From NCBI GenBank assembly GCA_003118195.1, contig BEXV01000055.1, positions 1 through 64,000 of the forward strand: a DNA stretch of 64,000 bases, in the 5' to 3' direction. Below are positions 10,450 through 22,097 of the stretch, in pieces (the stretch's first letter is position 1; every line of letters begins with the position of its first letter). This stretch comes from Hemicentrotus pulcherrimus (Eukaryota > Echinodermata > Echinoidea > Camarodonta > Strongylocentrotidae). A model generated the notes under the pieces. It was not told the DNA's origin and ran no database searches. It saw only the letters and a list, made by a program, of their open reading frames with translations. The position numbers were made by a program, and so were the translations under genes.

Positions 10450-11478
10450 CTACAACAAAATACACTCCACTGATTTTATACAAAATCGAAAACGTTAAAA
10501 TGAATATTTATTGACAAAAGGAAGATTTTGTTTTTGCAAAATTTCTAGGAAAAGAAAGTTTTCCCTGAACACAGAGTGATGTTAAATTATTTCATCAATA
10601 TTTTGTAAATCAAATGTTGACCAAAAATCCTAAGCAAATATCTAACGTCTCAGCCATTTATTATTCATATTAACACCAAATTTATAATAATTAATAAACT
10701 ACTGGTTAAGAAATAATATGAATACACTTCAAAGGGTCGTATTATTTTCTTCTTTCGCTTTAATCAGCAGAATCTTATCATATTATAGAAATAATCACTT
10801 ATATAGGACAACATAGAAAATAGATTCGAGAAGAACGAGATAAACAATGTACAGAAAAATGTCGTCGCTAGCAACAGAAACGCTCTTTTCGGTTTTCCCT
10901 GGTCAACGTACCTTGAACAAAAGCAAGTAGGCCGAAGTAATAATGCTGCCACCTTTCACTTCTTATTATATTTGACCTCGATTGATGTTGTACATCTAGG
11001 GGCTAAAATTAAAGAATCTTGTAGTTCTTTCAACTTCCCAAATGTCCATATAAAACCCTCGTTTCACAACGCAATATCGAAAACTATTTGGGCAACTTAA
11101 TGTGATTGGTGTGAAAGGCCTCTTCGGGGACTAGGTGAGAATATCTCTTGAAGCTGTTCCAGATTTTATTTGCATAAGAACAAGAAAGGAAAATGCATGA
11201 TCGGTGATTATCTGTTATGAAGTTTGTCTTCTTAATTCAGAAAAGGCTACAAGAGTGGTCCACATAATATCCTCATCTTCCCATTTGCCTTTGTCCCAAA
11301 CTTATGTAGACCTAAATCAATATTATCTGAGATTTTACTATTATCACCGGTGGTTCTTTAATTTCTAAAGTTAATTATTAAATATTTCGACACGCTTTTA
11401 CTATTTAGTTTATAGAACGTTGACTAAACGATAAATATATATATACTTACAGCTCAGAGTAGTAACTGCATGTAGATT
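10450..11478. other. Non-coding or unresolved stretch, possible minus-strand intron
   Basis: No secure exon. A minus-strand AAG|GTACGT donor-like site lies near 10911 within a short hydrophobic frame (10952-10764), but no matching acceptor is evident. Confidence 0.3.
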
Positions 11479-12048
11479 TCAAAATAAGTGGTGTCGCTTA
11501 AACATATATATATATATATATATATATATACGTCCTGGAACGTTAAAACCTGCCGACGTCACTTCAGAAGATCGTTCAAAGCGTTTTTTTTTACATGTCC
11601 ATATAAAATTACCCAAAGTAACAGTGGACATGCTAACAGACCAGTCCCGTTCTCTACCGTCTACAACTTTTGCCAAGATGTGGACAAGGGGTGTTTCAAA
11701 TACTGTTCCCCATGTTCCACAAAATTTTACACAATCAACATAAAAACAAAATGGACTATCCTTAACAGTTTTAGTTTTACAGTGGGAGCATGAAGCGACA
11801 GACTGCCAGTCACAGAGCACTGAAGAAGTTTGCCCGTAAGCAAAAGATATCATAGGCTTGATTAACACGCTGAATAGGTTCGACACTAAAAGGAAAGCAA
11901 GAATAAATTCCACATAGAATTTCAGACGTGTAAAACTATTAACCAAGACAACTCTGCAAGTTTGAACTCCTTTTTTGATGCCGTGAATAAAATAGAAATC
12001 AATGTCAGCTTTGTCACCAATGTTCCCTGTTATTAACATGTAATACAA
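11479..12048 (-). CDS. 189-codon open frame, possible questin-oxidase-like exon
   Basis: This is by far the longest ordinary open frame in A+T-rich DNA here. With about 7% stop codons expected per codon, one this long should occur only rarely by chance in 64 kb. It reads GNIGDKADIDFYFIHGIKKG, VQTCRVVLVNSFTRLKFYVE, FILAFLLVSNLFSVLIKP, then a Cys-rich part (CDWQSVASCSHC, CFYVDCVKFCGTW). The DFxFxHGxxxxxxxRxVL pattern followed by a hydrophobic helix resembles the C-terminal part of questin-oxidase-like (DUF4243) proteins, with which CDWQSV may also fit. An AACAG|GGAACATTGG acceptor just inside the 5' end may mark the true exon start. The 3' part runs into a (TA)n microsatellite and is probably not coding. 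The family assignment is weak, and the frame could be a decayed gene. Confidence 0.35.
   Translation of the reverse strand: MYYMLITGNIGDKADIDFYFIHGIKKGVQTCRVVLVNSFTRLKFYVEFILAFLLVSNLFSVLIKPMISFAYGQTSSVLCDWQSVASCSHCKTKTVKDSPFCFYVDCVKFCGTWGTVFETPLVHILAKVVDGRERDWSVSMSTVTLGNFIWTCKKKRFERSSEVTSAGFNVPGRIYIYIYIYMFKRHHLF
11504..11530. repeat. (TA)n microsatellite
   Basis: About 13 TA units. It underlies the IYIYIY runs of the overlapping open frames. Confidence 0.95.
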
Positions 12049-13404
12049 CAGACCTTTTTAGATATAAAGATTCTTCATGACATATTTCCTTTTGCTTCAA
12101 TTTGGGCTTTACCGTTGGTAGGAAAAGGCTTGTTTTTTTTCATTTTTGCTTATATATATTTATCTTCTACATTAAGAAAATTAATTGAAATTGCAAATAC
12201 ATGATTAGTGTTCAAAGGAATGTTTAAATGTGGTCATTATTCACATAATATATAGTATGGATCTTCAAAATCCCAATATGTACATCCTCTCAATCGTATA
12301 TCTACCTATCCTTCATCTGACTGACGTCTTGAAAGATAACAAAACGAATTAAACCCATGATATAATGCATTCGTCCGTGTATTTCGGTGTCTACGAAGCA
12401 CGCGAGTAGATTTTGTCCTAACGAGAACACTAAATTGGATTGGTATGATATCGCTCATTTCCTCTAAATTCGATTTTTGATATCACAATCTTCACGGTTG
12501 GGTACAATCAGACCGGACGAACACTTGTCTCCAGTGACGCAATACTCGATTCACAAACACTTGTTGCCGGCCTGTTTACCACCCCGAAGTGCACTCTACA
12601 TCGACATGATCGGGGAACATGGTTACCTCAATCATCATACTCCACGATGGAACATTTATTTGAACAAAGATGCATCATTCAGTGACACCAGTCCCTTTTT
12701 TCCTGGATCTATTCTTTTTTGGGGGAAGGATGGATGTGGAAGAGATTCCACTTAATAACGCCTTCGCCATAGCTTGTCAGTCAGGTATGTTGTTCATCCC
12801 AAGGCGTATCCAAGTAGCGGGACTTGGCTTGCTACAACCCTCTTCTGTTAGAAAAATGTATACCTTAGCAAAATTCGACATATTCAGAAAATTGTCAGCA
12901 AATCTAAAAAAAAAATAATGACCATTTACTCTTACCAGTATTATTTAGTTGTTGATCTACTATTAAAACATCTGTCGGCAATATTTTTCCATTCCTTTTT
13001 CTTCCTCTTCCGTTTTCTCTTCTAGTCATCCCCGTTTTTTCGTCGTCTTCTTCTTGTTCTTCTTCCTCCTCTTAGCATCTTTGTTTTCTTCTTCGAGTAC
13101 TACTTCTACTCTTTGTACCTTTTCTTCTTCTTCTTCTTTCTATCTATTATTCTTCCTTTTTTTCTTCTACTAACTACTCCTACATCTTCTTTGTCGTCGT
13201 CTTCTACTTCTTAAGAATTTTCAGATAAAAGGGATTCAAAATTGAATTGGGAAGACGAAATGTATTAATACAGATTGACACTAGTGAGTTAAGTTACTTT
13301 CTGTTTTGATTGCCGTGATAAGCAAATGAAGTTACATTCGCATTGTTTTAATTACTATCATTATACAGCTTTATAAAATCGGTTTATTTGAATTAGAGGT
13401 ACAT

Positions 13405-13436
13405 TAAATTCAAATTCAAATTCAAATTCAAATTAA
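13405..13436 (+). repeat. (ATTCAA)n hexanucleotide repeat
   Basis: Five perfect AAATTC/ATTCAA units. It gives the NLNLNL run in the minus-strand frame. Possibly the tail of a retroelement inserted on the minus strand. Confidence 0.85.
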
Positions 13437-14079
13437 ATGTTTTCATAAATATAATGTCATAAGAATTCAAGTGTAAAACAAGATAGAAATGGAAATACAT
13501 GTATATCAAACTATTAGATATCTTGATTGTCTCTTCAGACCTTTTCTTCAAATCTCTGTATTCAATTTTCTGTAAACCGACATTTTGAATTATCTTCAAG
13601 TTTACTCAGTATTCTTAAATATGCATTTAGTACCACTTTCTGTCACTATTCAATATCGTCAGAACTCGCTCACGTGAATCTAAAACGTGCACTCACTTTT
13701 CATAGATGTGCAATGAGGGATGCAGTTTTAAAGTACGTACACCCCGGCTATTAAATGGGGGAGAAAATAGAAAAAGAAGAAAAAAAAAAGTATCATAACC
13801 TTCAATGCAATCAAATGGAAAATCTGACTTTTAACCTACCCTCTATGGATATATCGTAAGGAAGCGAGATCGTCAGATTGACATAAGGATACTACACCTT
13901 CACCGTCAATACAGGTAGATTCTTTTTTTTTCTTCATATATTTCTTTTATATCTACATGTTAACCGCTCGAGACTCTTTTCTTTCTTTCTTTTTTGGTTG
14001 TCACGCGATAGAACCTTGGAACTCGAAGACGTTGTTTTTAGCTTTTGATTATGAATAAACACACTGATGAATATGGGTA

Positions 14080-14115
14080 TGTATATGTATGTATATATAT
14101 ATATATATATATATT
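14080..14115. repeat. (TA)n microsatellite
   Basis: TATGTATATGTATG followed by about 12 TA units. Confidence 0.9.
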
Positions 14116-14368
14116 GCTTTGAAAAGTATCTCAAACATTGCTTAAAACCCAACCAAAAACTAAAGTCATATAGTTCAGATTAAAAAATACAAAAGCATAT
14201 TGCGTAGTGTACATTCCGTCGGTGCTTAAAACCAAATCTTTACTTCCTCATCTGAATCTAAATATACATTGCGAACGCACTGCATCCGATTCGGAGGAGA
14301 AAAACCCGAAACAAGCACCTCATCGCATTTTCCGCCAAACATAAAGCCGAACATAAGATGGCAAGCTC

Positions 14369-14502
14369 ATTGGTCAAATATAGCATTGACGTCATAGTGA
14401 ATGGGCGTGGCCACTTGTTTGGTTGGCGGTAAATGGGAATTGATAACTGCGTTCGTGATTTTGCAGCCGAACACACCTCCCCTGGGAAGCGAGTTGTATA
14501 AA
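14369..14502 (+). promoter_or_regulatory. Candidate RNA polymerase II promoter: CCAAT, CRE, GC/KLF box, TATA
   Basis: In order on the plus strand: ATTGG (inverted CCAAT, 14369-14373), perfect palindromic CRE TGACGTCA (14387-14394), GGGCGTGGCC Sp1/KLF-type box (14403-14412) and TATAAA (14497-14502). The order and spacing are those of a cAMP-inducible TATA promoter, and the block is visibly richer in CpG than its surroundings. About 30 bp beyond TATAAA, near 14527, is the expected start site. A candidate first exon with a perfect donor follows, which supports orientation. Neuropeptide and immediate-early genes commonly use this layout, but the downstream gene is unknown. Confidence 0.55.
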
Positions 14503-14526
14503 CGTGAACTAAGCGCGCTTTGCTCT

Positions 14527-14719
14527 CCCTCTTTTGTGTATGCTACAGCACCGTAGAGTGGAAGTAGAAAGGGAAAAAGTGAGGAAATTGGCCTTCTACA
14601 GGCAAAGAAAAAGAAGAAAAAAAAGGACAGACGGAATATCTCGAAACGGCAAGAAGTAAGACAACCAGCCTGTCAAAGGCGAAGGGAAAGAAAGACGGGA
14701 CTGAAAATATCAAATAAGG
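14527..14719 (+). other. Candidate 5' first exon, largely untranslated
   Basis: The exon is inferred from the TATA position at its left end and the perfect donor AAGG|GTAAGT (GT 14720-14721) at its right end. It is purine-rich. It contains a 39-codon frame from ATG 14540-14542 to TAA 14657-14659, described separately. If the frame is not the main product, this is a non-coding leader exon. The next exon is not identified; the peptide precursor exon at 62501 is the only good plus-strand acceptor-led coding exon further right. Confidence 0.4.
14540..14659 (+). CDS. Short basic upstream open frame (39 codons) in the candidate first exon
   Basis: Reads MLQHRRVEVEREKVRKLAFY then RQRKRRKKRTDGISRNGKK and a TAA, before the splice donor. 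It is extraordinarily rich in Lys and Arg, partly because the DNA is a purine tract. It may be an upstream open frame that dampens translation of the main product, or have no function. No homology recognised. Confidence 0.2.
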   Translation: MLQHRRVEVEREKVRKLAFYRQRKRRKKRTDGISRNGKK

Positions 14720-15554
14720 GTAAGTAAAAAAACATATTTTAAAGTAAAATCATTAATGATTTCTTAATTCCATACGATAATTAAGCGTCGGTCTACAAGT
14801 AGGAAAAGTCATGATTTTAGAAGACTCGTTGTAAAACTAAGATGAAAACGAACATATTTACATTTATTGCAAAATTTTTCATTGAATGACGCGATCAAGA
14901 ATGTATACATTGTGCCTTCTGCGTACAATGATTACTTGTAAATTTACTCGATATATTTCACAATTTGCTCGATTATCTTCTTCAACGAAGCTTATGTAGA
15001 AAATGAACGCATGACACGTGAGCTAAACGCAATCTGTGTACTGTCAATTTTTGTCTACGACTTCAAACTCCAGTTAGAGACGCAGTCCTACGTCAATGAA
15101 TGACGCATCACTTTAAATAACAGATAACTGTACCCTCATTATATTTACGCATTCGTCCATTTTGTGCACCATCTTTCATATTGGACACACCACGATCTAA
15201 ACAATAACTTTATTCATCCTACTAGGCTTATCTTATTTCTCCCGAGTATAAAATTATGCCGTGATTGCAAAATCTAATCAGGTGCTGTGGTAATGAAATT
15301 GCATTTCGAAAGATATTGGCTAAAATTGATTAAAAATGGTACAGCAATTCTGAGTGAATTTTGTGAAAGAAAGGTTGTTTGAACCAAAAATAACCAAAGA
15401 TTGCTTAAATTCATCGTCTGTCAGTTGCTTTAAGAAGACCCCGTTTCATTAGGAAAACCTCAGTCCTTACAATTTTTTTTTTCCTGGTCATTATACATGT
15501 GTTGGTACCAAAATTGTTTGAAAGTTTGAAACAGACTCCATTACTTCAAATAAG

Positions 15555-15695
15555 TAGTATTGCTCTCTGTCTTTTTCTCTCTCTCAAATGTTCTTTCCTC
15601 CCTGTCTATACCCTCATCAATATATGTTTACCCCTTACTAATCTCTTTCCTTTTCCTATCCCATTCCCTCTCTTTTCCCTTCCTTTTTATTTCTA
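15555..15695 (+). repeat. Pyrimidine-rich tract
   Basis: CT-rich low-complexity DNA (ctctctgtctttttctctct and similar). Confidence 0.7.
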
Positions 15696-16589
15696 AAGAC
15701 CATTGCAAAAAAGGCGTCATGTCGAGTTGCTTTACTACTACGTACGCATATGAAGGCAAGCATTGAATGCGCTAATGACACAACGAAATATCGTTTATCT
15801 TGCATTTGTTTTTTGGTATGATAATTCTCATAATTATGGTGCGTCAAACACCACGCCAATCTCTGAACCTGCTCTCCGTCAGTGAAATGACGCTTCGCGT
15901 GCGTTGGTCCCAGTAACTATACCCGCCGTGCCTACACGTCAACGGCGTACATAGAATAGGAAGACTAATATTGTTACCAAAACCACGCGATTATAAGATA
16001 CACACATATATTTTACATTTATATTCTGTTATCTCGGCAAATTGCCCATTTCGTGAATACCGCTTATCATAATCATAAAGAAAGATAACGAATATAAAGT
16101 CATCCGTCTTCATAGAACACGGTTGATAACTGCGCGTGTGGATATACTTTCAACTCCCCGCCATGTTCTCCGGCTAATCTGTGCCTTTGCTCTGCGCAAC
16201 AAAAGACCATCGAAATTAACTTTTACTCTGGGAATAATGCAAATATTGTGTATCGGATAGCAAATTAAAGATAAAGAATTATATTTTCATTCAAAATATT
16301 TGCTTATGATACTAAAATGGAATCAATTGTGGTTCGCTAAATGGATGATTTCAGATTGTGTAATGGACCGAGACCGATAACCTTGGCTGAAAAGGCGAGC
16401 ACAAACGCACATCCATTTTCACTATTAATGAAGACAATATTAATATCACTATTCTCCTGATTTCTGTAATAACGTTTATCGGTTATAGATAGGCTTCATT
16501 CTCATTACAGTCAGTCTCTCGAAATATATCGAAATATTTCATAAAAACCAAGGCTGTGACGTTCTTCCCCTCAAGCTATCTCTGATTTT

Positions 16590-16800
16590 GTGTCTCAATT
16601 TTTATTTTCCACTCTCTTCCTGTCTTCATTTTTCTGTCTCCCTGTCCCTCTCTCTCTTTCTCTCTCTGTCTCTTGTTCTCATCATCTGCACCCATCACTC
16701 TCTGTCGTTTTCCTTATATATTTCCCAAAATACCTTTCTCTATTTTGATTACCCTTCCTTTCTTTCGCATCCTTTCTCTTTCGTTTATTTTCACAATTGC
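16590..16800 (+). repeat. CT-rich low-complexity tract
   Basis: Imperfect CTCT/TCTC repeats. The 124-codon frame over it is a stop-poor artefact of the composition. Confidence 0.75.
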
Positions 16801-16974
16801 AGCTCAGTAGCTACCCATGTTCCCTTTGCTTGCACGCTACTGTCGTTTAGAGCGATGAATTTATATGAGACATGGAAAATCACAATTGAGCGCATTGGTG
16901 AATCAAATCACATTCATGATGCGATTTTAAGAGGCCATCCCCATTTCTACTTCTCTCAATAGTTTTCTCATTTT

Positions 16975-17230
16975 TTCAAGCTTTTTCTAAATAAATTGTC
17001 CCCACTCTCAATTTTTCTCTCTCCTCCTCTCTCCTTCTTTTGCACTCTCTCTCTCTCTCTCTCTCCTCCATCTCATTGTATGGCTCCATGTCAGGATGTC
17101 TAGTTGCAGCCCCCCCCCTCAATCTCTCTATATTCATTCCTTCTCTCCTTCTTCTTGTTATTCTATCTTTGTCTCCCCTTCTCTCTCTCTCTCTGTCCGT
17201 GTCTGTGCATCTCTGTCTCTTACTCTCTAA
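16975..17230 (+). repeat. CT-rich low-complexity tract with (CT)n core
   Basis: (CT)n core around 17045-17068 within a 250-nt pyrimidine-rich stretch. Confidence 0.8.
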
Positions 17231-17581
17231 ACCGGCAATGATACGATACGACGAACGATGTATTATTTATTCTCCTTATGGGATTCAAATATTTACCACT
17301 GGACAGAGGGAGCACATTTATACTGCAAAAGTGAGACCATTGATAATCAATTTTTCACTAGAAAGAGGTTGAGGAGGGTAAACCCAATTATTGACAGTCA
17401 ACATTGAAAAATTCATTATATGCCTTTGCGGTAGCATCATAGTAACTATACGTTTTGTAAGTTGAATCAAAATGCATAACACTGAAGTAATCTGGCATGA
17501 AGTGGTAAAATGCCACGGTTTTAAATATATACAAAGCTATTTTACATGTAAATAAATTGCAAGGATCTGCTGCGGTTTTAC

Positions 17582-17603
17582 CGCGTTATTATATAACAAC
17601 GCG
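17582..17603. repeat. 22-bp near-perfect palindrome
   Basis: CGCGTTATTATATAACAACG with CG ending; it matches its reverse complement except at one base pair. The A+T core is flanked by CGCGTT/AACGCG. Function unknown. Confidence 0.6.
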
Positions 17604-17626
17604 TTAGGCAGTAACCTAATTTCAAA

Positions 17627-17714
17627 GATGAGAATATATATATTGGCATGGAAGAGATGAGAATATATATATATTTGCATGGAAGAGATGAGAATATATA
17701 TATTGGCATGGAAG
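17627..17714 (+). repeat. Three-copy minisatellite
   Basis: Three tandem units of about 30 nt, each with GATGAGAATATATATAT and (T)TGGCATGGAAG. They differ mainly in the length of the AT run. Confidence 0.9.
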
Positions 17715-19055
17715 GCAATGCATAGACTTTGATAGTAGATAATTAATATTACTTTAGCATGGACAAGGGACTTGATTGTAAGTCCAGGGGGGTAAACTTG
17801 TCTTTCTGGATATGTTCAAGACGCATGTGTTGCGAGAGGGAAAAATCACCGAAACACCAAGTGATTTTGCACGTACTGCTTGAATTAAACCTACTGTAGA
17901 ACGACGAACCCTTGTCTGAGTTTGTGGTACAGACGTTTAAAAAATGCATCATTATGAAATCAAGGCATATCTCATGTCTCACTTCGGGGCAATGCATATT
18001 TGATTATGCTAATGTTGCAGGGAACAACAGTCTCGGTGAGAAGGATCAGAAATGTTAAGAATAATTCAAAATATGATAGTAGAATCAAGTATAATTACTA
18101 AGCCCCGATGGCACATGTCGGGAAGAGTGAAATAGAAATATAGCAGGTGTTCTCCACATGGAGTTCAAAGATTAAAACACTCGATAAGAACTGATTAAAA
18201 AATGTATTTTTAATCAGTATGTTTTCAATATGTTTATGTATTGGATGTCCATAATCATGATGATATATAATTATAGTTAATTCGACTTTGTCTCAATTAA
18301 AAGAAGGGGGCAGATTTGAAACTATTTTGAATTAATGATAATCAGTTTGAATTCTATTCCTAAACTCAAAAATGTATTTTAAGTTGATTGACGTTTCTAT
18401 TTTAATTTGAGGCAAACTATGAAAAAAGTTCCTTAACGACTTTGTAAGTAATGCATGTATTATATTTGTATTTTTGTCCAGTGAACTGTTTACCTCGTCC
18501 TTGCTTTCCGTATGAACAATTTTGTTTTGTGTCTAGTATTTTAATAAGTAACATCAAACAAGTGAAATACCTATGACACTATCGATCCTTGAATATGTAC
18601 TAATGATCTCCGTAGATATTAGTTAACTTTCAGCTTTAATGGGTTATCCAGGGAGTGCTTATTTGATGTAATACACTTTCTGTGTTTTAACCACATTTAG
18701 GATTAATGTTAAAAGCTGATACGAGTATAAATCGAATTACATGCAATGCAAAGAAACATGCTCCGCTTGAATGGTGAATGTTCAACATTACCACTGCTTA
18801 GCGGACTCAAGGAAAGGGAAACATGCATGGCGTTAGAGAAAAAGGAGTGTTATCATAATGAGAGAAAATGTGAAGATGACGAACGAAACGAGATATCCAA
18901 AATGACAAGCAGATAGGGAGTGCAGCTGATGTGTTATATTTCCATGAGACGATGTCTTTTACATGCTTGAATAAAAATGAGAACCACTTGATTATTCCAC
19001 TGTATTCCATTAAGTCTTTACGTTAGATGGGGTAAAACATACTTTTATTCTTTGA

Positions 19056-19350
19056 AGAGGTGTCGAGGTCTAGTGGGTGTGTCACCGGACTGGTATTCAC
19101 ATGGTTCGCGGTTTAACTTCCGCTGCGGCACTTATGTCCTTTCGCAAGATTTCATTCTACATTTGCCGGTCTCTAGCCAGGTGAGGTAAATGGGTATTCG
19201 GTAGGAATACATTTTTATGAATGCTTTAGCGCCTTATCGCTGCGGCTCAACCACAGCCGGGGTAAAAATGTCGTGCTTTGTTTTAAGCGTCGAATAGCAT
19301 ATTCATATTGTAGCTACGCTATGTAAATGGACATAATATCATTATTATTG
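19056..19350 (+). mobile_element. tRNA-derived SINE, copy 1
   Basis: The 5' part reads like a tRNA: GGTCTAGTGGGTGTG (A-box-like) and GGTTCGCGGTTTAACTTCC (B-box-like, for GGTTCGAATCC), followed by TGCGGCACTTATGTCCTTTC. The body continues with TTTGCCGGTCTCTAGCCAGG, AATGCTTTAGCGCC and a tail CTATGTAAAT...ATTATTATTG. The same order of blocks occurs at 25.9 kb and partly at 20.0 and 29.1 kb. It is non-coding and moved by a LINE in trans. Confidence 0.75.
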
Positions 19351-19949
19351 ACCAAAATATAAATTTGGAGGAATTTTTAAAGATCAAGATGGAAAGCAGA
19401 ATTTGATGATTTTTAGGTACGAGGTACAGAGATGAAATGTAGGAGGTGCTTCCCATTTAGTTTCGTCAGAGCCATCTATGGACACAGTTTTGCCAATTTG
19501 GTCTGAGTTGGACTAAATATGGCACATATCCTTTTGTTTTGTATTTGCCCGACAAAGCATCGTTCGCCATACTGTGTGTCAATACAACCGCGTTGGCCAA
19601 ACTCGGTATATAGATGGATTAAAGTCTTGTAAACACTGATATCATTTTTAATTTCATTGCTTTTTCAATTAATATTTTTAAAATGTGTTCCCTTGATGAT
19701 GATCAAGACTCGGGGTAATACAAATTTTAATGGCTAAACTATTGTAGGGGCAGGCGCAGAGAGATGTTCTTCACATAATGACTTTTTGTCCAGCTGCTGA
19801 TCAGAAAACTTGAATCGAAACACTATTAGCTGCATAAGTAAAGAGTGAGTAAGGATGACACCCACTGCATATGAAATAGCATTGTCTTTCATGACTGTAA
19901 TTCGGCGAACTTTAGGCCCTTTTGCCCATTTACTTTACTTTTGTTAAGA

Positions 19950-20075
19950 GTGTTTTTTCCCTTAATATTAGAGTGCGGTAAATCTAGAATAATGCCATGC
20001 CAAAGGACATTAGAGCTGCGATAGGAGTTCGAACCCCGCACCTTGTGGTACTCTGGAGAGGATAAAATCATAGAG
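19950..20075 (-). mobile_element. tRNA-derived SINE, copy 2 (5' part)
   Basis: On the minus strand GGTGCGGGGTTCGAACTCC (a near-canonical B box) is followed by GCAGCTCTAATGTCCTTTGG and ATTATTCTAGATTTACCGCA. These align block by block with copy 1 (GCGGCACTTATGTCCTTTCG, ATTTGCCGGTCTCTA). The 3' body and tail are missing. Confidence 0.65.
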
Positions 20076-21839
20076 ACAAAGAGAGAGTATGGAATGAGAC
20101 ATCTAAAGGTTTTAAAGTATTATTAACGTGATTAAAGCCATGTTAAATAAAGAATGTCCTTCCCAGCATCACATATCAATGGAATTCTTCTTTTGAAACC
20201 AAGGTGGGAAAATCAGTGACCTGAAATATATTGCTGTTGAATGCGACCTCTTTGGAACGTTGTGTACCGCCTCATGTTTTACCTCACTTTGTGGTAGGGT
20301 CCATGGTCAGATAATAAAATGGTCTCATTTCAAGCTCAGGTCATTGGTCACCTATCAGTATATCCTTGATCCCATGGAGGTATCACTTTCCCAATCCACT
20401 CAAGCTGACTTAAGGCAATAATGTCATTAAGAACTTGACGCTCTACCCCGTCACCATGTAAACCTTGCTGATACATTGCCCTTGATCATGTTAATATTGA
20501 ACTGTTTCCACGCCAGTGAGCAGAGGCTTTAGATGGAAGTCAGGAATTTGGAATCATGGAAACCGTGAACACCGTCGTATCCTCAAGATAATGAGGCTTA
20601 CATCAGGTTGACCCGACTGAGGACAGCAACCTTGATCTTTACGTTTCGAGGATGGAATCAAGAATGTATTCTCTGAAACGGTTATTGTTCCATGAACGCG
20701 AACCTAGTGATACGGTTACAGTAGATAAGAAGCTAACGCTTTGTGTTTTGGTCTGCTAGAGATGCAGTTTGAAAAGAGTAAAACGATGTAGGGAAAGGGC
20801 GATTTGGAGCTACAATAAATTAGCACTAGATAGGGCCTACACCCTCCTCCCACTCGAAAAAATCAACAAAATATTATGCTAAGGAAATAATATACATATG
20901 TTCAGAAAATAATTTTGTTATCACATTTTGTTGAAGAAAATGTAGACCTTCATGCAAAAATTTTGTTTGAAATTTCAAGCTATTGGAGTGGTTCTCGAAA
21001 AAAAAAAATGAAATCTATAACTTGAACATTATCTACATTATCTACGGACTTGTTCTCTTTTATTTGCGATATTCGGTCAAAAAATACACAAAGGAATGAG
21101 TAAATGTTTCCCGCTTCTAACAAAATAACTGGACCATTGAAGAATTTTATTTCAACAGTCTTGCTCATAGCAGACTAAAAAACTAAAAATACTGTTCGCC
21201 CTTGGACTCGCACGTCGAAATTATTTTGTTACGCTCCTTTACTGAGAGAAAAAAAGAGTACACCTTCTTCGTCCGACAAAACCACATTCTAGCTGCTTTC
21301 ACACTGAGGGTGAATTTTCCGTTATATGTATATATATATATATATAAATATATATAAACACAGAAAAGATACGGATGAGAAAAGGCGGGTATAGCAGGAA
21401 TTGAAACTTCTGTCCTCTGCTCCTCATTCATTTCAATTGCTCTTAGCGAAAGGACTGTCAAAGGGAAAAGTGGAAATCAATACCGTATTGATTCAGATCA
21501 ATATAAAACATGTGACCGATAGAGATAGTGGCATGTCAAGTGACATTTTAGCTCCAGTCAGGCTCCGTCTTTCTCTTCTCCTCCCCGTGATGGTAATTGA
21601 CAACGGGAAAAAGTGGCGGATAACACTTCATTTTGTTCTGAGACCAGACGATGGAAAACATAGAGATGAGCTACAGAGAGGGGATTGTGTGTTGTTGTCA
21701 AGATCTTAGGTGCGCGAAAGTATACATTTGAAGGTGCGAACGCCACCGCGATGATCAATGTTTAATTCAAACTGTATGATTCTATTCAGAAATTGGGTGG
21801 GGTTGGACTGTGCGTGAATTTGCGCGCGGTTGTAATTGG

Positions 21840-21872
21840 GTGTGTGTGTGTGTGGGTGTGTGTGTGTGCGTG
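21840..21872 (+). repeat. (TG)n microsatellite
   Basis: Imperfect TG repeat with GGG interruption. Confidence 0.9.
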
Positions 21873-22097
21873 TTCATTTGGAAGTGTCCATGCTGGAGTC
21901 CACTCTAGAATCATTTTATTATTTTTCTTTCAATACATTNGGGGGGGCTTTTACCACCCCATCTCACAAGTTTGCAAGTTTGAGCTGAATTAAACCCACA
22001 TCAATGAAAAGTAGGGTAAAATAGAAATGGAAAAACAATTTGAAAGTATAAAGGATTATAGAAGAAAGGGCTGCGTATTGATTAAATTTTCAGTTAT

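Larger units (their letters stand above)
12049..14368. other. Non-coding stretch with simple repeats
   Basis: No supported gene. Contains a TTC/CTT-rich tract (about 13010-13210), an ATTCAA hexamer repeat and a (TA)n microsatellite. The overlapping short frames at 12477-12918 have no recognisable motif. Confidence 0.45.
14720..19055. other. Non-coding stretch rich in pyrimidine tracts
   Basis: No supported exon. Holds CT-rich tracts, a 22-bp palindrome and a three-copy minisatellite. A TGACGCA site lies at 15101-15107 and other TGACG-type motifs at 15.0-15.9 kb. Open frames over the CT tracts translate to Leu/Ser/Pro low complexity and are not genes. Confidence 0.45.
19351..22097. other. Non-coding stretch between SINE copy 1 and the LINE end
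   Basis: Contains SINE copy 2 on the minus strand, a (TG)n microsatellite near 21.85 kb and an AT microsatellite near 21.33 kb. A possible immune, receptor or enzyme exon was not found. The frames at 21401-21709 and 21183-21461 have no recognisable motif. Confidence 0.4.

Noticed and set aside
20021..20045. Possible tRNA gene from the near-perfect B box GTTCGAAC
   Set aside because: No matching acceptor stem or anticodon arm; the flanks align with the SINE family instead.
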